Assembly (NCBI RefSeq): GCF_026241515.1
Contig: NZ_JAPHPW010000017.1
Location: 37,632 to 101,631 of the forward strand
DNA length: 64,000 bases
From: Vibrio sp. 14G-20
GTDB taxonomy: Bacteria > Pseudomonadota > Gammaproteobacteria > Enterobacterales > Vibrionaceae
Direction: 5' to 3'
The notes beneath the pieces were generated by a model. That model was given only the letters and a program-made list of their open reading frames with translations. It was not told the origin of the DNA and made no database searches. This document shows, piece by piece, positions 34,977-43,462 of the stretch. Every line of letters starts with the position of its first letter. The first letter of the stretch is position 1. A program made the translations under genes and the position numbers.

Positions 34977-35698
34977 CCCGTCAGGTTTTAGTCACTGGTG
35001 CCAGTAAAGGCATTGGTAAAGCGATCGCTATTCAACTCGCAAAAGACGGATTTGAAATCGCCGTTCATTACATGGGTGACAAGCAAGGTGCCGAAGATAC
35101 CTTAAAGTCGATCACTGAATTGGGTGGCGCAGGACGTCTGATCCAATTCGATATCAGCAATCGCAGTGAATGCCGTGAAACGCTTGAATCAGATATAGCT
35201 GAACATGGCGCTTACTATGGCGTAGTAAATAACGCGGGCATTACTCGTGATACGGCCTTCCCTGCCATGACGGAAGAAGAGTGGGATGGCGTGATCCATA
35301 CCAACCTCGACAGCTTCTACAACGTACTTCACCCGTGCGTAATGCCTATGGTTCAAAAGCGTAAAGGCGGTCGCATCGTCACTTTAGCGTCAGTATCAGG
35401 CATCATGGGTAACCGTGGCCAAACTAACTATGCCGCAGCAAAAGCGGGCGTAATTGGCGCAACTAAGTCTCTTGCTCTTGAGCTCGCAAAACGCAAGATC
35501 ACGGTAAACTGTGTTGCTCCAGGCTTAATCGATACCGGTATGGTTGATGAGCACGTGAAAGATCACGCTCTACCTCAAGTTCCACTGCGCCGCATGGGCG
35601 AGCCAGAAGAAGTGGCTGGCCTAGTCAGCTACCTAATGTCTGATATTGCAGGCTACGTCACTCGCCAAGTAATTTCAGTCAATGGAGGCTTAGTATGA
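34973..35698 (+). CDS. apeQ: 3-oxoacyl-ACP reductase
   Basis: A 241-residue short-chain dehydrogenase close to FabG. The cofactor motif is TGASKGIGKAIA (about 8-19), NNAG is present in VVNNAGITRD, and the catalytic Ser-Tyr-Lys lie in LASVSGIMGNRGQTNYAAAKAG. It should reduce each 3-keto intermediate before dehydration. The stop and the start of apeR overlap by 4 bp (ATGA). Confidence 0.92.
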   Translation: MTRQVLVTGASKGIGKAIAIQLAKDGFEIAVHYMGDKQGAEDTLKSITELGGAGRLIQFDISNRSECRETLESDIAEHGAYYGVVNNAGITRDTAFPAMTEEEWDGVIHTNLDSFYNVLHPCVMPMVQKRKGGRIVTLASVSGIMGNRGQTNYAAAKAGVIGATKSLALELAKRKITVNCVAPGLIDTGMVDEHVKDHALPQVPLRRMGEPEEVAGLVSYLMSDIAGYVTRQVISVNGGLV

Positions 35699-36918
35699 CC
35701 CACCGCGTTGTTGTAACTGGCATGTCTGGTGTTACTGCCTTTGGTAATGATTGGCAGCACATCGAGCCAAAACTGAAAGCATGTGAAAATGCCACTCAAT
35801 ATATGCCAAGTTTTGAGCAATACGATGGCCTCAACACTAAGCTAGCTGCGCCTATTGATGACTTCCAGTTACCAAAACACTACAAACGTAAACAGGTTCG
35901 AGGCATGGGTCGGGTTTCTCGCTTAGCCACTGTCGCGACTGAAGATGCTTTAACACAAGCTGGGTTGATTGGACATGATGTTCTAACTAACGGAGAAACG
36001 GGCATTGCCTACGGGTCTTCAACCGGCAGTACTGATGCCGTAGGTGCGTTTGGTGTGATGCTTAACGAGAAATCGACACGAGCAATCACAGCAACTACCT
36101 ATGTTCAAATGATGCCACACACCGCTGCGGTCAACGTTGGACTGTTCTTTGGCTTGCGCGGACGCGTGATTCCCACCAGCAGTGCCTGCACTTCAGGAAG
36201 CCAAGCGATTGGTTACGCCTATGAAGCGATCAAACACGGCTACCAAACCGTGATGGTTGCTGGTGGTGGTGAAGAACTATGCCCAACTGAGTCTGCCGTT
36301 TTCGATACCCTTTTTGCTACCAGTTTAAAAAACGACACGCCAGAAAAGTCCCCTAGTCCTTACGACAGTGAGCGCGATGGCTTAGTTATTGGTGAAGGTG
36401 CAGGCACGCTTGTTCTTGAAGAGTATGAACATGCCGTGGCTCGTGGTGCAAAGATCTACGCTGAGATCATCGGCTTTGCCAGCAACTGTGATGCCGCTCA
36501 TGTGACCCAACCTCAGATGGAAACCATGCAAATCTGTATGGAAAAAGCTCTGAAAGATGCGCAACTTCCGGCAGAAAAAATCGGTTATGTGTCTGCGCAC
36601 GGTACCGCCACTGAAAAAGGCGATATTGCAGAGAGTAATGCGACCGCGAACATTTTCGGTGAAGTGCCAATCAGTTCATTGAAAAGCTACTTTGGTCATA
36701 CGCTTGGTGCGTGTGGTGCGATTGAAGCTTGGTTAAGCCTAGAGATGATGCATTCAGGTTGGTTCAGCCCAACCTTAAACCTTGAGAACATCGACGAACG
36801 CTGCGGCAAGCTTGATTACATCACAGGATCTGGTCGCGAATTGGATGTTGAATATCTAATGAGCAACAACTTTGCCTTTGGCGGGATCAACACTTCCATC
36901 ATCTTCAAGAAAATCTAG
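35695..36918 (+). CDS. apeR: Second beta-ketoacyl-ACP synthase (FabF-like)
   Basis: A 407-residue FabF-type ketosynthase with Cys in IPTSSACTSGSQAIG, His in VSAHGTATEKGD and His in FGHTLGACGAIEA. It looks fully active, unlike the apeC product, and could start the chain on the aryl-ACP or supply a separate condensation. It is the last gene of the operon, followed 28 bp later by a strong bidirectional terminator. Confidence 0.91.
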   Translation: MTHRVVVTGMSGVTAFGNDWQHIEPKLKACENATQYMPSFEQYDGLNTKLAAPIDDFQLPKHYKRKQVRGMGRVSRLATVATEDALTQAGLIGHDVLTNGETGIAYGSSTGSTDAVGAFGVMLNEKSTRAITATTYVQMMPHTAAVNVGLFFGLRGRVIPTSSACTSGSQAIGYAYEAIKHGYQTVMVAGGGEELCPTESAVFDTLFATSLKNDTPEKSPSPYDSERDGLVIGEGAGTLVLEEYEHAVARGAKIYAEIIGFASNCDAAHVTQPQMETMQICMEKALKDAQLPAEKIGYVSAHGTATEKGDIAESNATANIFGEVPISSLKSYFGHTLGACGAIEAWLSLEMMHSGWFSPTLNLENIDERCGKLDYITGSGRELDVEYLMSNNFAFGGINTSIIFKKI

Positions 36919-36946
36919 GCTTAGCTAGATAAAACTCCAAACAAAT

Positions 36947-36982
36947 AAAAAGGGTCGGTAACCAAGTTACTGACCCTTTTTT
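36947..36982 (+). terminator. Bidirectional terminator between apeR and gltX
   Basis: A 16-bp stem (AAAAAGGGTCGGTAAC with its partner GTTACTGACCCTTTTT, one G-T pair) surrounds CAA. T-runs occur on both strands, so it ends both converging genes. Confidence 0.93.
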
Positions 36983-37001
36983 GATTCTAGCAATCGCTCA
37001 A

Positions 37002-38429
37002 TTAAGCGTTAGCTTCACGCTCAGCGATGAACTCAAGAGCCATTTTGATACGAGCGATTACGCGCTCTTTACCAACAAGCTCCATCACAGCATCAACAGA
37101 AGGAGACTGACCGCCGCCTGTTACTGCTACGCGAAGTGGCATACCGATTTTACCCATGCCGATCTCTAGCTCTTCACATACTGCTGCAATCACACCGTCT
37201 TTGATGTTTGCAGTAGTGAAATCTTCAAGTGCTTCAACCTTAGCAAGAGCAAGCTCTAGTGGGCCTTTAGCAACACCACGTAGGTGTTTCTTAGCTGCGC
37301 CAGCTTCAAACTCAGAGAAATCTTCGTAGAAGTAACGAGATTGCTCAGCAAGTTCGATAAGTGTGTTACAACGCTCGCCAACTAGCTTGATCACTTCAGT
37401 GATAGCTGGACCGTTTGTTGTATCGATCTTCTGTGCGTCTAGGTGCCATTGTAGGTATTTTGCAACGTACTCAGGTTCAGAAGTCTTGATGTAGTGGTTG
37501 TTCAACCAAAGTAGCTTATCTGTGTTAAATGCAGATGCAGACTTGCTGATTGCGTTTAGGCTGAAGAACTCAATCATCTCTTCTTGAGAGAAGATCTCTT
37601 GGTCACCGTGAGACCAACCTAAACGAACTAGGTAGTTGTTTAGTGCATTTGGTAGGTAACCTTCGTCGCGGTATTGCATTACAGAAACAGCACCGTGACG
37701 CTTAGAAAGTTTCGCACCGTCATCACCAAGAATCATTGCACAGTGAGCGAACGTTGGAACTGGCGCGCCTAGTGCTTCATAGATGTTGATTTGACGAGGT
37801 GTGTTGTTGATGTGGTCTTCACCACGAACAACGTGTGTAATACCCATGTCCCAGTCATCCACTACTACTACGAAGTTGTAAGTAGGAGCGCCGTCTGTAC
37901 GACGAATGATTAGGTCATCAAGTTGGCTGTTAGCGATTTCGATGCGACCACGGATTTGGTCATCAAATACTACACTGCCTTCTTTAGGGTTACGGAAACG
38001 GATAACGCACGCATCGCCTTCTTTTGCTGCTTCGTTTGCTGCAACAACTTTAGGGTGGTTAGCATCGTAGCGAGCCATCTCTTTGTTTTCTTCTTGCTCT
38101 GCACGAATTTCATCAAGCAGTTCTTTAGACGCGTAGCATTTGAATGCTTTGTCTTCAGCAAGTAGCTTATCAACCATTTCGTTGTAACGGTCAAAACGCT
38201 TAGATTGGTAGTAAGGACCTTCGTCCCATTCCATACCCATCCATTGCATGCCTTCTAGAATTGCATCAACCGCTTCTTGAGAGTTACGCTCAAGGTCTGT
38301 GTCTTCGATACGTAGAACGAATTCACCGCCTTGGTTTTTAGCGAATAGCCAAGAGTAAAGTGCAGTACGTGCACCACCAACGTGAAGATAGCCAGTTGGG
38401 CTAGGAGCAAAACGAGTTTTAACCGTCAT
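37002..38429 (-). CDS. gltX: Glutamyl-tRNA synthetase
   Basis: GltX charges tRNA-Glu with glutamate. The 475-residue protein has the class I signature at the N-terminus (FAPSPTGYLHVGGARTALYSW, HVGG as the HIGH motif) and the KMSKS equivalent KLSKRHGA (about 243-250). The C-terminal helical anticodon-binding domain follows from about 320. Length matches the bacterial enzyme. The gene stands alone, converging on the ape operon and divergent from copA. Glu-tRNA is also the substrate of HemA, encoded in this window. Confidence 0.97.
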   Translation of the reverse strand: MTVKTRFAPSPTGYLHVGGARTALYSWLFAKNQGGEFVLRIEDTDLERNSQEAVDAILEGMQWMGMEWDEGPYYQSKRFDRYNEMVDKLLAEDKAFKCYASKELLDEIRAEQEENKEMARYDANHPKVVAANEAAKEGDACVIRFRNPKEGSVVFDDQIRGRIEIANSQLDDLIIRRTDGAPTYNFVVVVDDWDMGITHVVRGEDHINNTPRQINIYEALGAPVPTFAHCAMILGDDGAKLSKRHGAVSVMQYRDEGYLPNALNNYLVRLGWSHGDQEIFSQEEMIEFFSLNAISKSASAFNTDKLLWLNNHYIKTSEPEYVAKYLQWHLDAQKIDTTNGPAITEVIKLVGERCNTLIELAEQSRYFYEDFSEFEAGAAKKHLRGVAKGPLELALAKVEALEDFTTANIKDGVIAAVCEELEIGMGKIGMPLRVAVTGGGQSPSVDAVMELVGKERVIARIKMALEFIAEREANA

Positions 38430-38793
38430 TTAAATACCTTGATTATGTAGGTGATTCTTTTAGTGGCGCCGATTACAAAGCCTGTAATGACCAAATATCA
38501 CTAAATTTTGGGCGCTATTTTATCACCACCGCTTAAATCTACAATCAGTAGTGAATGATTAATGTGCTGTTGTTGTACGAAAGCGATTATAGAAAGCCGA
38601 ATTCCGCCTTCAAAATAGCGAATCTATAGCTTTAACCAGTAGATTATAGTCGCGGATCCTTTATTCCCCTCTCCGATTCCAAAATTGAATCCACCAGCTA
38701 ATGCACCACTAAGATCAAATTCTTGAATTTATGTTTGACCTTACCCTTACGGGAAGGTTTATGTTAGGCGTAGATGAGAATTGGAGTATCGAT
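38430..38793. other. gltX-copA intergenic region
   Basis: This 364-bp divergent gap must hold the gltX promoter (minus), which I could not place with confidence. It also holds the CueR-type copA promoter at 38735-38765. The remainder is AT-rich with no further hairpin or ORF I trust; the in-frame reading from 38731 only overlaps the copper promoter. Confidence 0.7.
38735..38765 (+). promoter_or_regulatory. CueR-type copper-responsive promoter of copA
   Basis: A -35 box TTGACC and a -10 box TATGTT are separated by 19 bp, the long spacer typical of MerR-family promoters. The palindrome ACCTTaCCC-TTA-cGGGAAGGT (38738-38758) lies in the spacer and matches the CueR operator of other copA genes at nearly every position. 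It lies 28 bp upstream of the chosen copA ATG. No cueR gene is in the window. Confidence 0.9.
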
Positions 38794-41544
38794 ATGAACC
38801 ACTACACAACCGCGCTCAACGGCCTAAATTGCATGGGTTGTGCGAAGAAAATCCGCACACTGTTTGCTGATCTCGACAACACGACGATCAATGATATATC
38901 TCCGACCTACATCGATATTTCGACTCCATTTAGTTACGTTCAACTCAGCGAACAGTTAGCGACGCTTGGTTATAGCATGGGCAATCAACTGCACCTTTCG
39001 CTATCTGGCCTTAACTGCGGTAAGTGCGTGAACAAACTGACTCAAGCGCTTGAACAAACCGAGCAAGCATCAAACCTAGAAGTCAGCAAACAGGAATTAT
39101 CACTGATCACTCTGCTTTCTGAATCCGAGATAATTGAGTTGGTCGAAAGCGTGGGTTATCACGCAACTCCCTACTCTGAAGCCCATGACCTCTCACCAAG
39201 TTCAGATTTAGAAGAAGATAAAAAACCAGCACCTACAGAATCGACGCCAACTGAACCCGTTGCGAGTCAATATACTTATCACCTTGTTCTTGAGGGGATG
39301 ACGTGTGCGAGTTGTGTCTCTTCAGTCGAAAAAGCACTGAAAAAGAACGAGTTCGTCGACCAAGCTCAGATCAACCTTGCCGAGCAAACGGCCTTGGTTT
39401 TCACCTCTAAAACACGTGACCTGATCGAAAACGAGCTCATCGAATCGGTTAAAACTGCAGGTTATGGCGCCGAGTTTGTTGATGATGCGGCAACACAACA
39501 ACAAAAACAGCAAGAGCAACAACTTCGCACTCAACAGGCCTTCCTAAAAAACTCAGTAAGCGCGCTACTGCTTGGGGCTCCGCTGATGGCTTGGGGTGTG
39601 TTCGGCGGCAGCATGACCATTACTACATTTAACGATCAACTGGCTTGGGGATTAATCGGTGTGGTCTGTTTGGTACTGCTGGCCACTTCAGGTCGTAGCT
39701 TCTTCACCAACGCTTGGCAATCTCTGATGCATAAACGTGCAACCATGGATACGTTAGTTGCTTTGGGTACAGGCGCAGCATGGTTCTACTCAATGTTGGT
39801 CGTGCTGATTCCATCATGGTTCCCTGAAGCCTCTCGCCATGTCTACTTTGAGGCGAGCGCGATGATCGTTGGTCTTATTTCTTTGGGCCACTACATTGAA
39901 GCAAAAGCCAAAGCTCGCACCACAAAATCACTACAAGCATTGATTAATTTACAACCTCAAAAAGCGGTGGTCATCGTCGATGGCAAAGAACAGACCATTG
40001 CTGTAGAAGCCATCCAAGTAGGCATGCAAGTACGAGTAAAACCCGGTGAGAAAGTGCCAGTTGACGGTGTTGTGGTATCTGGCGAGTCTTATATCGATGA
40101 ATCCATGCTGACCGGTGAGCCACTTCCCAACGTTAAATCGGTGAGTGATGGTGTTTCTGCAGGTACGATTAATGGCGATGGCAGCTTAGTTATTGAAGCG
40201 ACAGGAATAGGCTCAAGCACCATGTTAGCTCGAATCATTCAGATGGTTCGCCAGGCACAAAGCAGCAAACCCGCGATAGCGAAGCTTGCTGACTCTATTT
40301 CTGCCGTGTTCGTACCCGTTGTGGTCGCAATCGCAGCTGTTGCCGCCCTAGTTTGGTTTTTTGTTGGCCCACAACCAAGTGCCAGTTACATGCTTGTGGT
40401 ATCGACTACCGTGCTGATCATCGCTTGTCCGTGTGCCTTAGGCCTAGCGACTCCACTCTCTATTACTGTCGGCGTAGGTAAAGCCGCTGAGTTTGGCGTT
40501 CTGATCAAAGACGCCGATGTGTTGCAATCAGCCAGCAAAATCGATGCAGTCGTGTTTGATAAAACAGGCACCCTAACCCAAGGTAAGCCAAGCGTTCAGC
40601 AGGCGTTTTATCACAACCTATCAGAACAAGAACTGCTGGCTTACGCCTATTCCGTTGAAGTCGGTTCAGAGCACCCACTTGCGAAAGCCGTTTGCCAGTA
40701 TGCCGAAAACTTAGAAGTTTCAGCACTCCCACACAGCGACTTTGAAAACCGCCGAGGCCTTGGAGTACAAGCCAACATTAACGGCAAACACGTTCAAGTC
40801 GGCTCTCTTAAATACCTAACCCAACTTGGTATTGATACTCAAATGGGCAGTGACTTTATCGAACTTTGCCGCACACAAGCATGGACGCCAATCTTCGTAG
40901 TCATCGACCAAAAACTGGAAGGCATATTAGGCATTTCAGATGCATTAAAAATAGATAGCAAACAAGCCATTGCTCAACTAAAATCCGCCGGAATTCACAC
41001 CGTGCTATTAACAGGCGACAACGATTCTGTTGCTCAAGCGATTGGTAAAAGCGTCGGTATCGATGAGGTTATCTCGGAAGTACTACCAGAGCAGAAAGCT
41101 CAGCATATTGTTCAGCTTCAACAACAATATAAGAGTGTGGCTATGGTTGGAGATGGCATTAACGATGCACCAGCGCTTGCTCAGGCCGACATAGGTATCG
41201 CAATGGGCAGTGGCAGTGATGTTGCGATTGAAAGTGCACAAATGACACTTCTCAACTCGTCGCCACTGTCTGTAAGTAACGCGATAGAACTGTCCCAAGC
41301 GACCGTGAGAAACATGAAGCAAAACCTATTTGGTGCCTTCATCTATAACTCGCTTGGCATCCCTATTGCCGCCGGTGTGCTCTACCCGTTTTTTGGATTT
41401 CTGCTTAGCCCAGTAGTTGCAGGAGCAGCTATGGCGATGTCGTCAATTACTGTAGTAAGCAATGCCAACAGGCTGAGATTGTTCAAACCAACTCATTCTA
41501 ATATTAATAAAAACCATATTCATGAGGTTAACCATGATTCGTAA
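38794..41544 (+). CDS. copA: Copper-exporting P1B-type ATPase CopA
   Basis: CopA pumps Cu(I) out of the cytoplasm. The ATG at 38794 (GGAG 7 bp upstream) gives 916 residues; a longer reading starts at the -35 region of the copper promoter and is rejected. There are three N-terminal heavy-metal domains with Cys pairs C13/C16, C75/C78 and C171/C174. About eight membrane helices follow, with the Cu site CPC at 545-547, the phosphorylated Asp at 589 in DKTGT, and GDGINDAP in the nucleotide domain. An acidic/Pro linker (about 133-158) precedes the third domain. The DUF411 gene overlaps its 3' end. Confidence 0.95.
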   Translation: MNHYTTALNGLNCMGCAKKIRTLFADLDNTTINDISPTYIDISTPFSYVQLSEQLATLGYSMGNQLHLSLSGLNCGKCVNKLTQALEQTEQASNLEVSKQELSLITLLSESEIIELVESVGYHATPYSEAHDLSPSSDLEEDKKPAPTESTPTEPVASQYTYHLVLEGMTCASCVSSVEKALKKNEFVDQAQINLAEQTALVFTSKTRDLIENELIESVKTAGYGAEFVDDAATQQQKQQEQQLRTQQAFLKNSVSALLLGAPLMAWGVFGGSMTITTFNDQLAWGLIGVVCLVLLATSGRSFFTNAWQSLMHKRATMDTLVALGTGAAWFYSMLVVLIPSWFPEASRHVYFEASAMIVGLISLGHYIEAKAKARTTKSLQALINLQPQKAVVIVDGKEQTIAVEAIQVGMQVRVKPGEKVPVDGVVVSGESYIDESMLTGEPLPNVKSVSDGVSAGTINGDGSLVIEATGIGSSTMLARIIQMVRQAQSSKPAIAKLADSISAVFVPVVVAIAAVAALVWFFVGPQPSASYMLVVSTTVLIIACPCALGLATPLSITVGVGKAAEFGVLIKDADVLQSASKIDAVVFDKTGTLTQGKPSVQQAFYHNLSEQELLAYAYSVEVGSEHPLAKAVCQYAENLEVSALPHSDFENRRGLGVQANINGKHVQVGSLKYLTQLGIDTQMGSDFIELCRTQAWTPIFVVIDQKLEGILGISDALKIDSKQAIAQLKSAGIHTVLLTGDNDSVAQAIGKSVGIDEVISEVLPEQKAQHIVQLQQQYKSVAMVGDGINDAPALAQADIGIAMGSGSDVAIESAQMTLLNSSPLSVSNAIELSQATVRNMKQNLFGAFIYNSLGIPIAAGVLYPFFGFLLSPVVAGAAMAMSSITVVSNANRLRLFKPTHSNINKNHIHEVNHDS

Positions 41545-41974
41545 AGTTATGACTCTTACTGCACTCGCTGCAATTTCAGGACAGGCTTTGGCTACTGATG
41601 TTCTAAACCACAAATCTCCATACTGCGGCTGCTGCACAGAATGGACAGAGCATATGCGTGATGCCGGGTTCGATGTAACAGAGAAGCTCCACGATGATAT
41701 GAACCCTATCAAGCAAAAGTTAGGCGTAACGCAAGAGCTGGCTTCTTGCCACACGGCAGAGATCGACGGTTATGTGTTTGAAGGTCACATTCCAGCGGAA
41801 GACGTAAAAGCCTTTTTAGACAATCCACCACGTAATGCGATTGGTTTGGCGGTTCCGGGTATGCCAATGGGCTCACCGGGTATGGAATATGGCGATAAGA
41901 AAGACGAGTACTCTGTGTACGCGTTTAATGATAAAGGTCAGGTGTTTGAGTACCGTCACTATAAAGGCAACTAA
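41534..41974 (+). CDS. DUF411 periplasmic metal-binding protein
   Basis: A 146-residue precursor with a signal peptide (cleavage about residue 20, GQALA-TD). The start at 41534 has GAGG 6 bp upstream; an ATG 12 bp earlier overlaps that site. Metal-binding features are YCGCC in HKSPYCGCCTEWTEHM, the Cys-His in ASCHTAEIDGYVFEGHIP, and the Met-rich PGMPMGSPGME. DUF411 proteins are often found with copper efflux genes. It overlaps copA by 11 bp, so it is co-expressed under the copper promoter. Probable role: periplasmic copper binding or hand-off. Confidence 0.9.
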   Translation: MIRKVMTLTALAAISGQALATDVLNHKSPYCGCCTEWTEHMRDAGFDVTEKLHDDMNPIKQKLGVTQELASCHTAEIDGYVFEGHIPAEDVKAFLDNPPRNAIGLAVPGMPMGSPGMEYGDKKDEYSVYAFNDKGQVFEYRHYKGN

Positions 41975-42013
41975 AGTACACGAACACTAAGCTAGAAATG
42001 AAAGCATAAAAAT

Positions 42014-42072
42014 AGAGCCTAGTATCAAGCAAACCCAAGACTGTGGTTTACTTACTAGGCTCTTTGCTTTTG
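42014..42072 (+). terminator. Terminator of the copA operon
   Basis: AGAGCCTAGTA and TACTAGGCTCT form an 11-bp outer stem around a long loop with further partial pairing, followed by TTGCTTTT. Confidence 0.75.
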
Positions 42073-42093
42073 GACAGTAAAGCAAATCTTGTC

Positions 42094-42121
42094 GCGGCAC
42101 TAACCGGGCTGTTAGTGCCGC
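42094..42121. repeat. Perfect 11-bp inverted repeat
   Basis: GCGGCACTAAC, six bases, then GTTAGTGCCGC. It is GC-rich and lacks a T-run on either strand, so it is a poor intrinsic terminator. It lies between the copper operon terminator and the end of the porin gene. Confidence 0.85.
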
Positions 42122-42212
42122 TTAATCCCCTCGCTCATTCACGAAGGAAGTGCTTTGGCAAAAAAGCTATTTCGCGAATAGTCTCATTGACTAAACCGCT
42201 AAATAAATCCGC

Positions 42213-42926
42213 TTAGAAGCCGTAAGAAGCACCGAATACGAATGCGTTGTTCTGCTTAGAGTCGCCGTTTGCGAAGTCTACGCCGTTAGCTTGGCTACGG
42301 AACTCAAAGTAAGGTTGAACGCCTTGACGAGTCCATGTTGCACGTAACTCGTGGTCCATAGCTTCTGCATCAATCATGTATACGTTGTTGTAGCTAAGTG
42401 CTAGGTCAGCATTCACTGTGTAAGCAATGCGGTTATCCATGCGGTAGTCTGTGTCAGCATCAGCAGAAGTATCATCGATGTGTGCACGAGTACGGTTACT
42501 AATAGAGATACCGTTATCGAAGTTGTAACCGATCTTAACTAATGGACGGAATTGAATGCTCTCACCTGCAGAGAACACATGTTGGTAACCAGCGGCAACC
42601 CATAGGTTATCAGTAATGTTGAACGCTTGCTCACCACCAACAGTGATGAATGCGTTTGCTTGACCAGTAGTTGGTAAGTCACCAGTTTCAGCAGCAGTTA
42701 GTCCTTCAAGGTCACCCAGTTGGATGCCATCAAACTCAGTGTAAACCGTGAAGCCGCCTAGAGAGTTGTCAAACGTGTGACCAGCTTCTAGCGTAGAAGT
42801 CATATCAGAACCGTGGATACGGCCGTCATCGTGAATTTGGATGTTACCTGTTACGTAAGAAGAATCAGCAAAAGCACTAGAAGCGAAAGCAAGAGAAAGA
42901 GCACTTAGAGCGATAATTTTTTTCAT
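42213..42926 (-). CDS. KdgM-family outer-membrane porin
   Basis: A 237-residue precursor starting at the ATG with a clean Sec signal (MKKIIALSALSLAFASSAFA); AAGG lies upstream. An in-frame start 51 bp further out would place a charged stretch before the signal and is rejected. The mature protein shows alternating beta strands ending in Phe (VFGASYGF), as in outer-membrane barrels, and resembles small KdgM/NanC-type porins for acidic oligosaccharides. The adjacent chitobiase gene on the same strand hints at an oligosaccharide substrate, but each gene has its own upstream region. Confidence 0.82.
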   Translation of the reverse strand: MKKIIALSALSLAFASSAFADSSYVTGNIQIHDDGRIHGSDMTSTLEAGHTFDNSLGGFTVYTEFDGIQLGDLEGLTAAETGDLPTTGQANAFITVGGEQAFNITDNLWVAAGYQHVFSAGESIQFRPLVKIGYNFDNGISISNRTRAHIDDTSADADTDYRMDNRIAYTVNADLALSYNNVYMIDAEAMDHELRATWTRQGVQPYFEFRSQANGVDFANGDSKQNNAFVFGASYGF

Positions 42927-43069
42927 AGTAAACTGCCTTAGTTTGATTTTTTCAGCGGCATATCTTCGGTACATCATTCACCTTCACCGCTTGAGTAGTT
43001 GGTCGCCTCCCTGGCATGAAATCTATGTTGCTCGAATTAATTTGCGTTTCAAAATAAAAGAGCAGACAG

Positions 43070-43085
43070 AGTGATCTCTCTCACT
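43070..43085 (-). promoter_or_regulatory. Candidate CRP site upstream of the porin gene
   Basis: AGTGA-TCTCTC-TCACT is a symmetric match to TGTGA-N6-TCACA with one change per half-site. It lies 144 bp upstream of the porin start. Carbon-source porins are commonly under CRP control; binding here is unproven. Confidence 0.4.
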
Positions 43086-43390
43086 ATCAAAAAAGAACAA
43101 GTTATTTAACATATTAAAATCAAATACTTAAAAACATAAAAATTGATAAAAAACTCAAGATGGAAAAATGTACAGATCGGGATCACATTATTTTACGGTG
43201 CAAAATTAGATTCAGTTAATTGAATCACACCTGATTTAGAGTTTTTTATGAGGGACTTATTTTTTGAAGAGAATAATGAGAAGCGCGTCACTTTTGCGAT
43301 GAACCTCACCTTATGTGCATTGTTGACGTTATAAACCAAGACGGTTTCTATATGTTCCCGTTTTGGATGAGACCCTAATTCGCGGCAAAC

Positions 43391-43442
43391 AAAAAGAGCT
43401 CCCACTTTTTACCTTGAGTAAGATAATAACGAGGGAGCTCTT
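43391..43442 (-). terminator. Terminator downstream of chitobiase
   Basis: AAGAGCTCCC and GGGAGCTCTT form a perfect 10-bp stem around a 29-base AT-rich loop. On the minus strand it is followed by TTT, 20 bp after the gene. Confidence 0.75.
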
Positions 43443-43462
43443 CTATTAATGTTGCTTATCGA

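Larger units (their letters stand above)
42927..43462. other. Porin-chitobiase intergenic region
   Basis: A 536-bp gap. It contains the chitobiase terminator (43391-43442), a CRP-like half-site pair at 43070-43085 and an AT-rich leader for the porin. A 70-codon reading on the minus strand here has no ribosome site and no recognisable content. The porin promoter itself was not identified. Confidence 0.65.

Noticed and set aside
18236..36982. Reading the ape cluster as a recent mobile island
   Set aside because: I saw no integrase, transposase, attachment repeats or flanking tRNA, and codon use looks like that of the neighbours by eye. A GC and codon calculation and strain comparison would be needed.
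38731..38793. 21-residue N-terminal extension of CopA
   Set aside because: It coincides with the -35 to -10 region of the copper promoter; a good ribosome site precedes the ATG at 38794.
43166..43190. Second CRP-like sequence near GATCACATT upstream of the porin
   Set aside because: The right half-site is good but the left half does not match at the correct spacing.
43193..43405. 70-codon reading on the minus strand between porin and chitobiase
   Set aside because: It has no ribosome site, overlaps the terminator and has a composition unlike the neighbouring genes.
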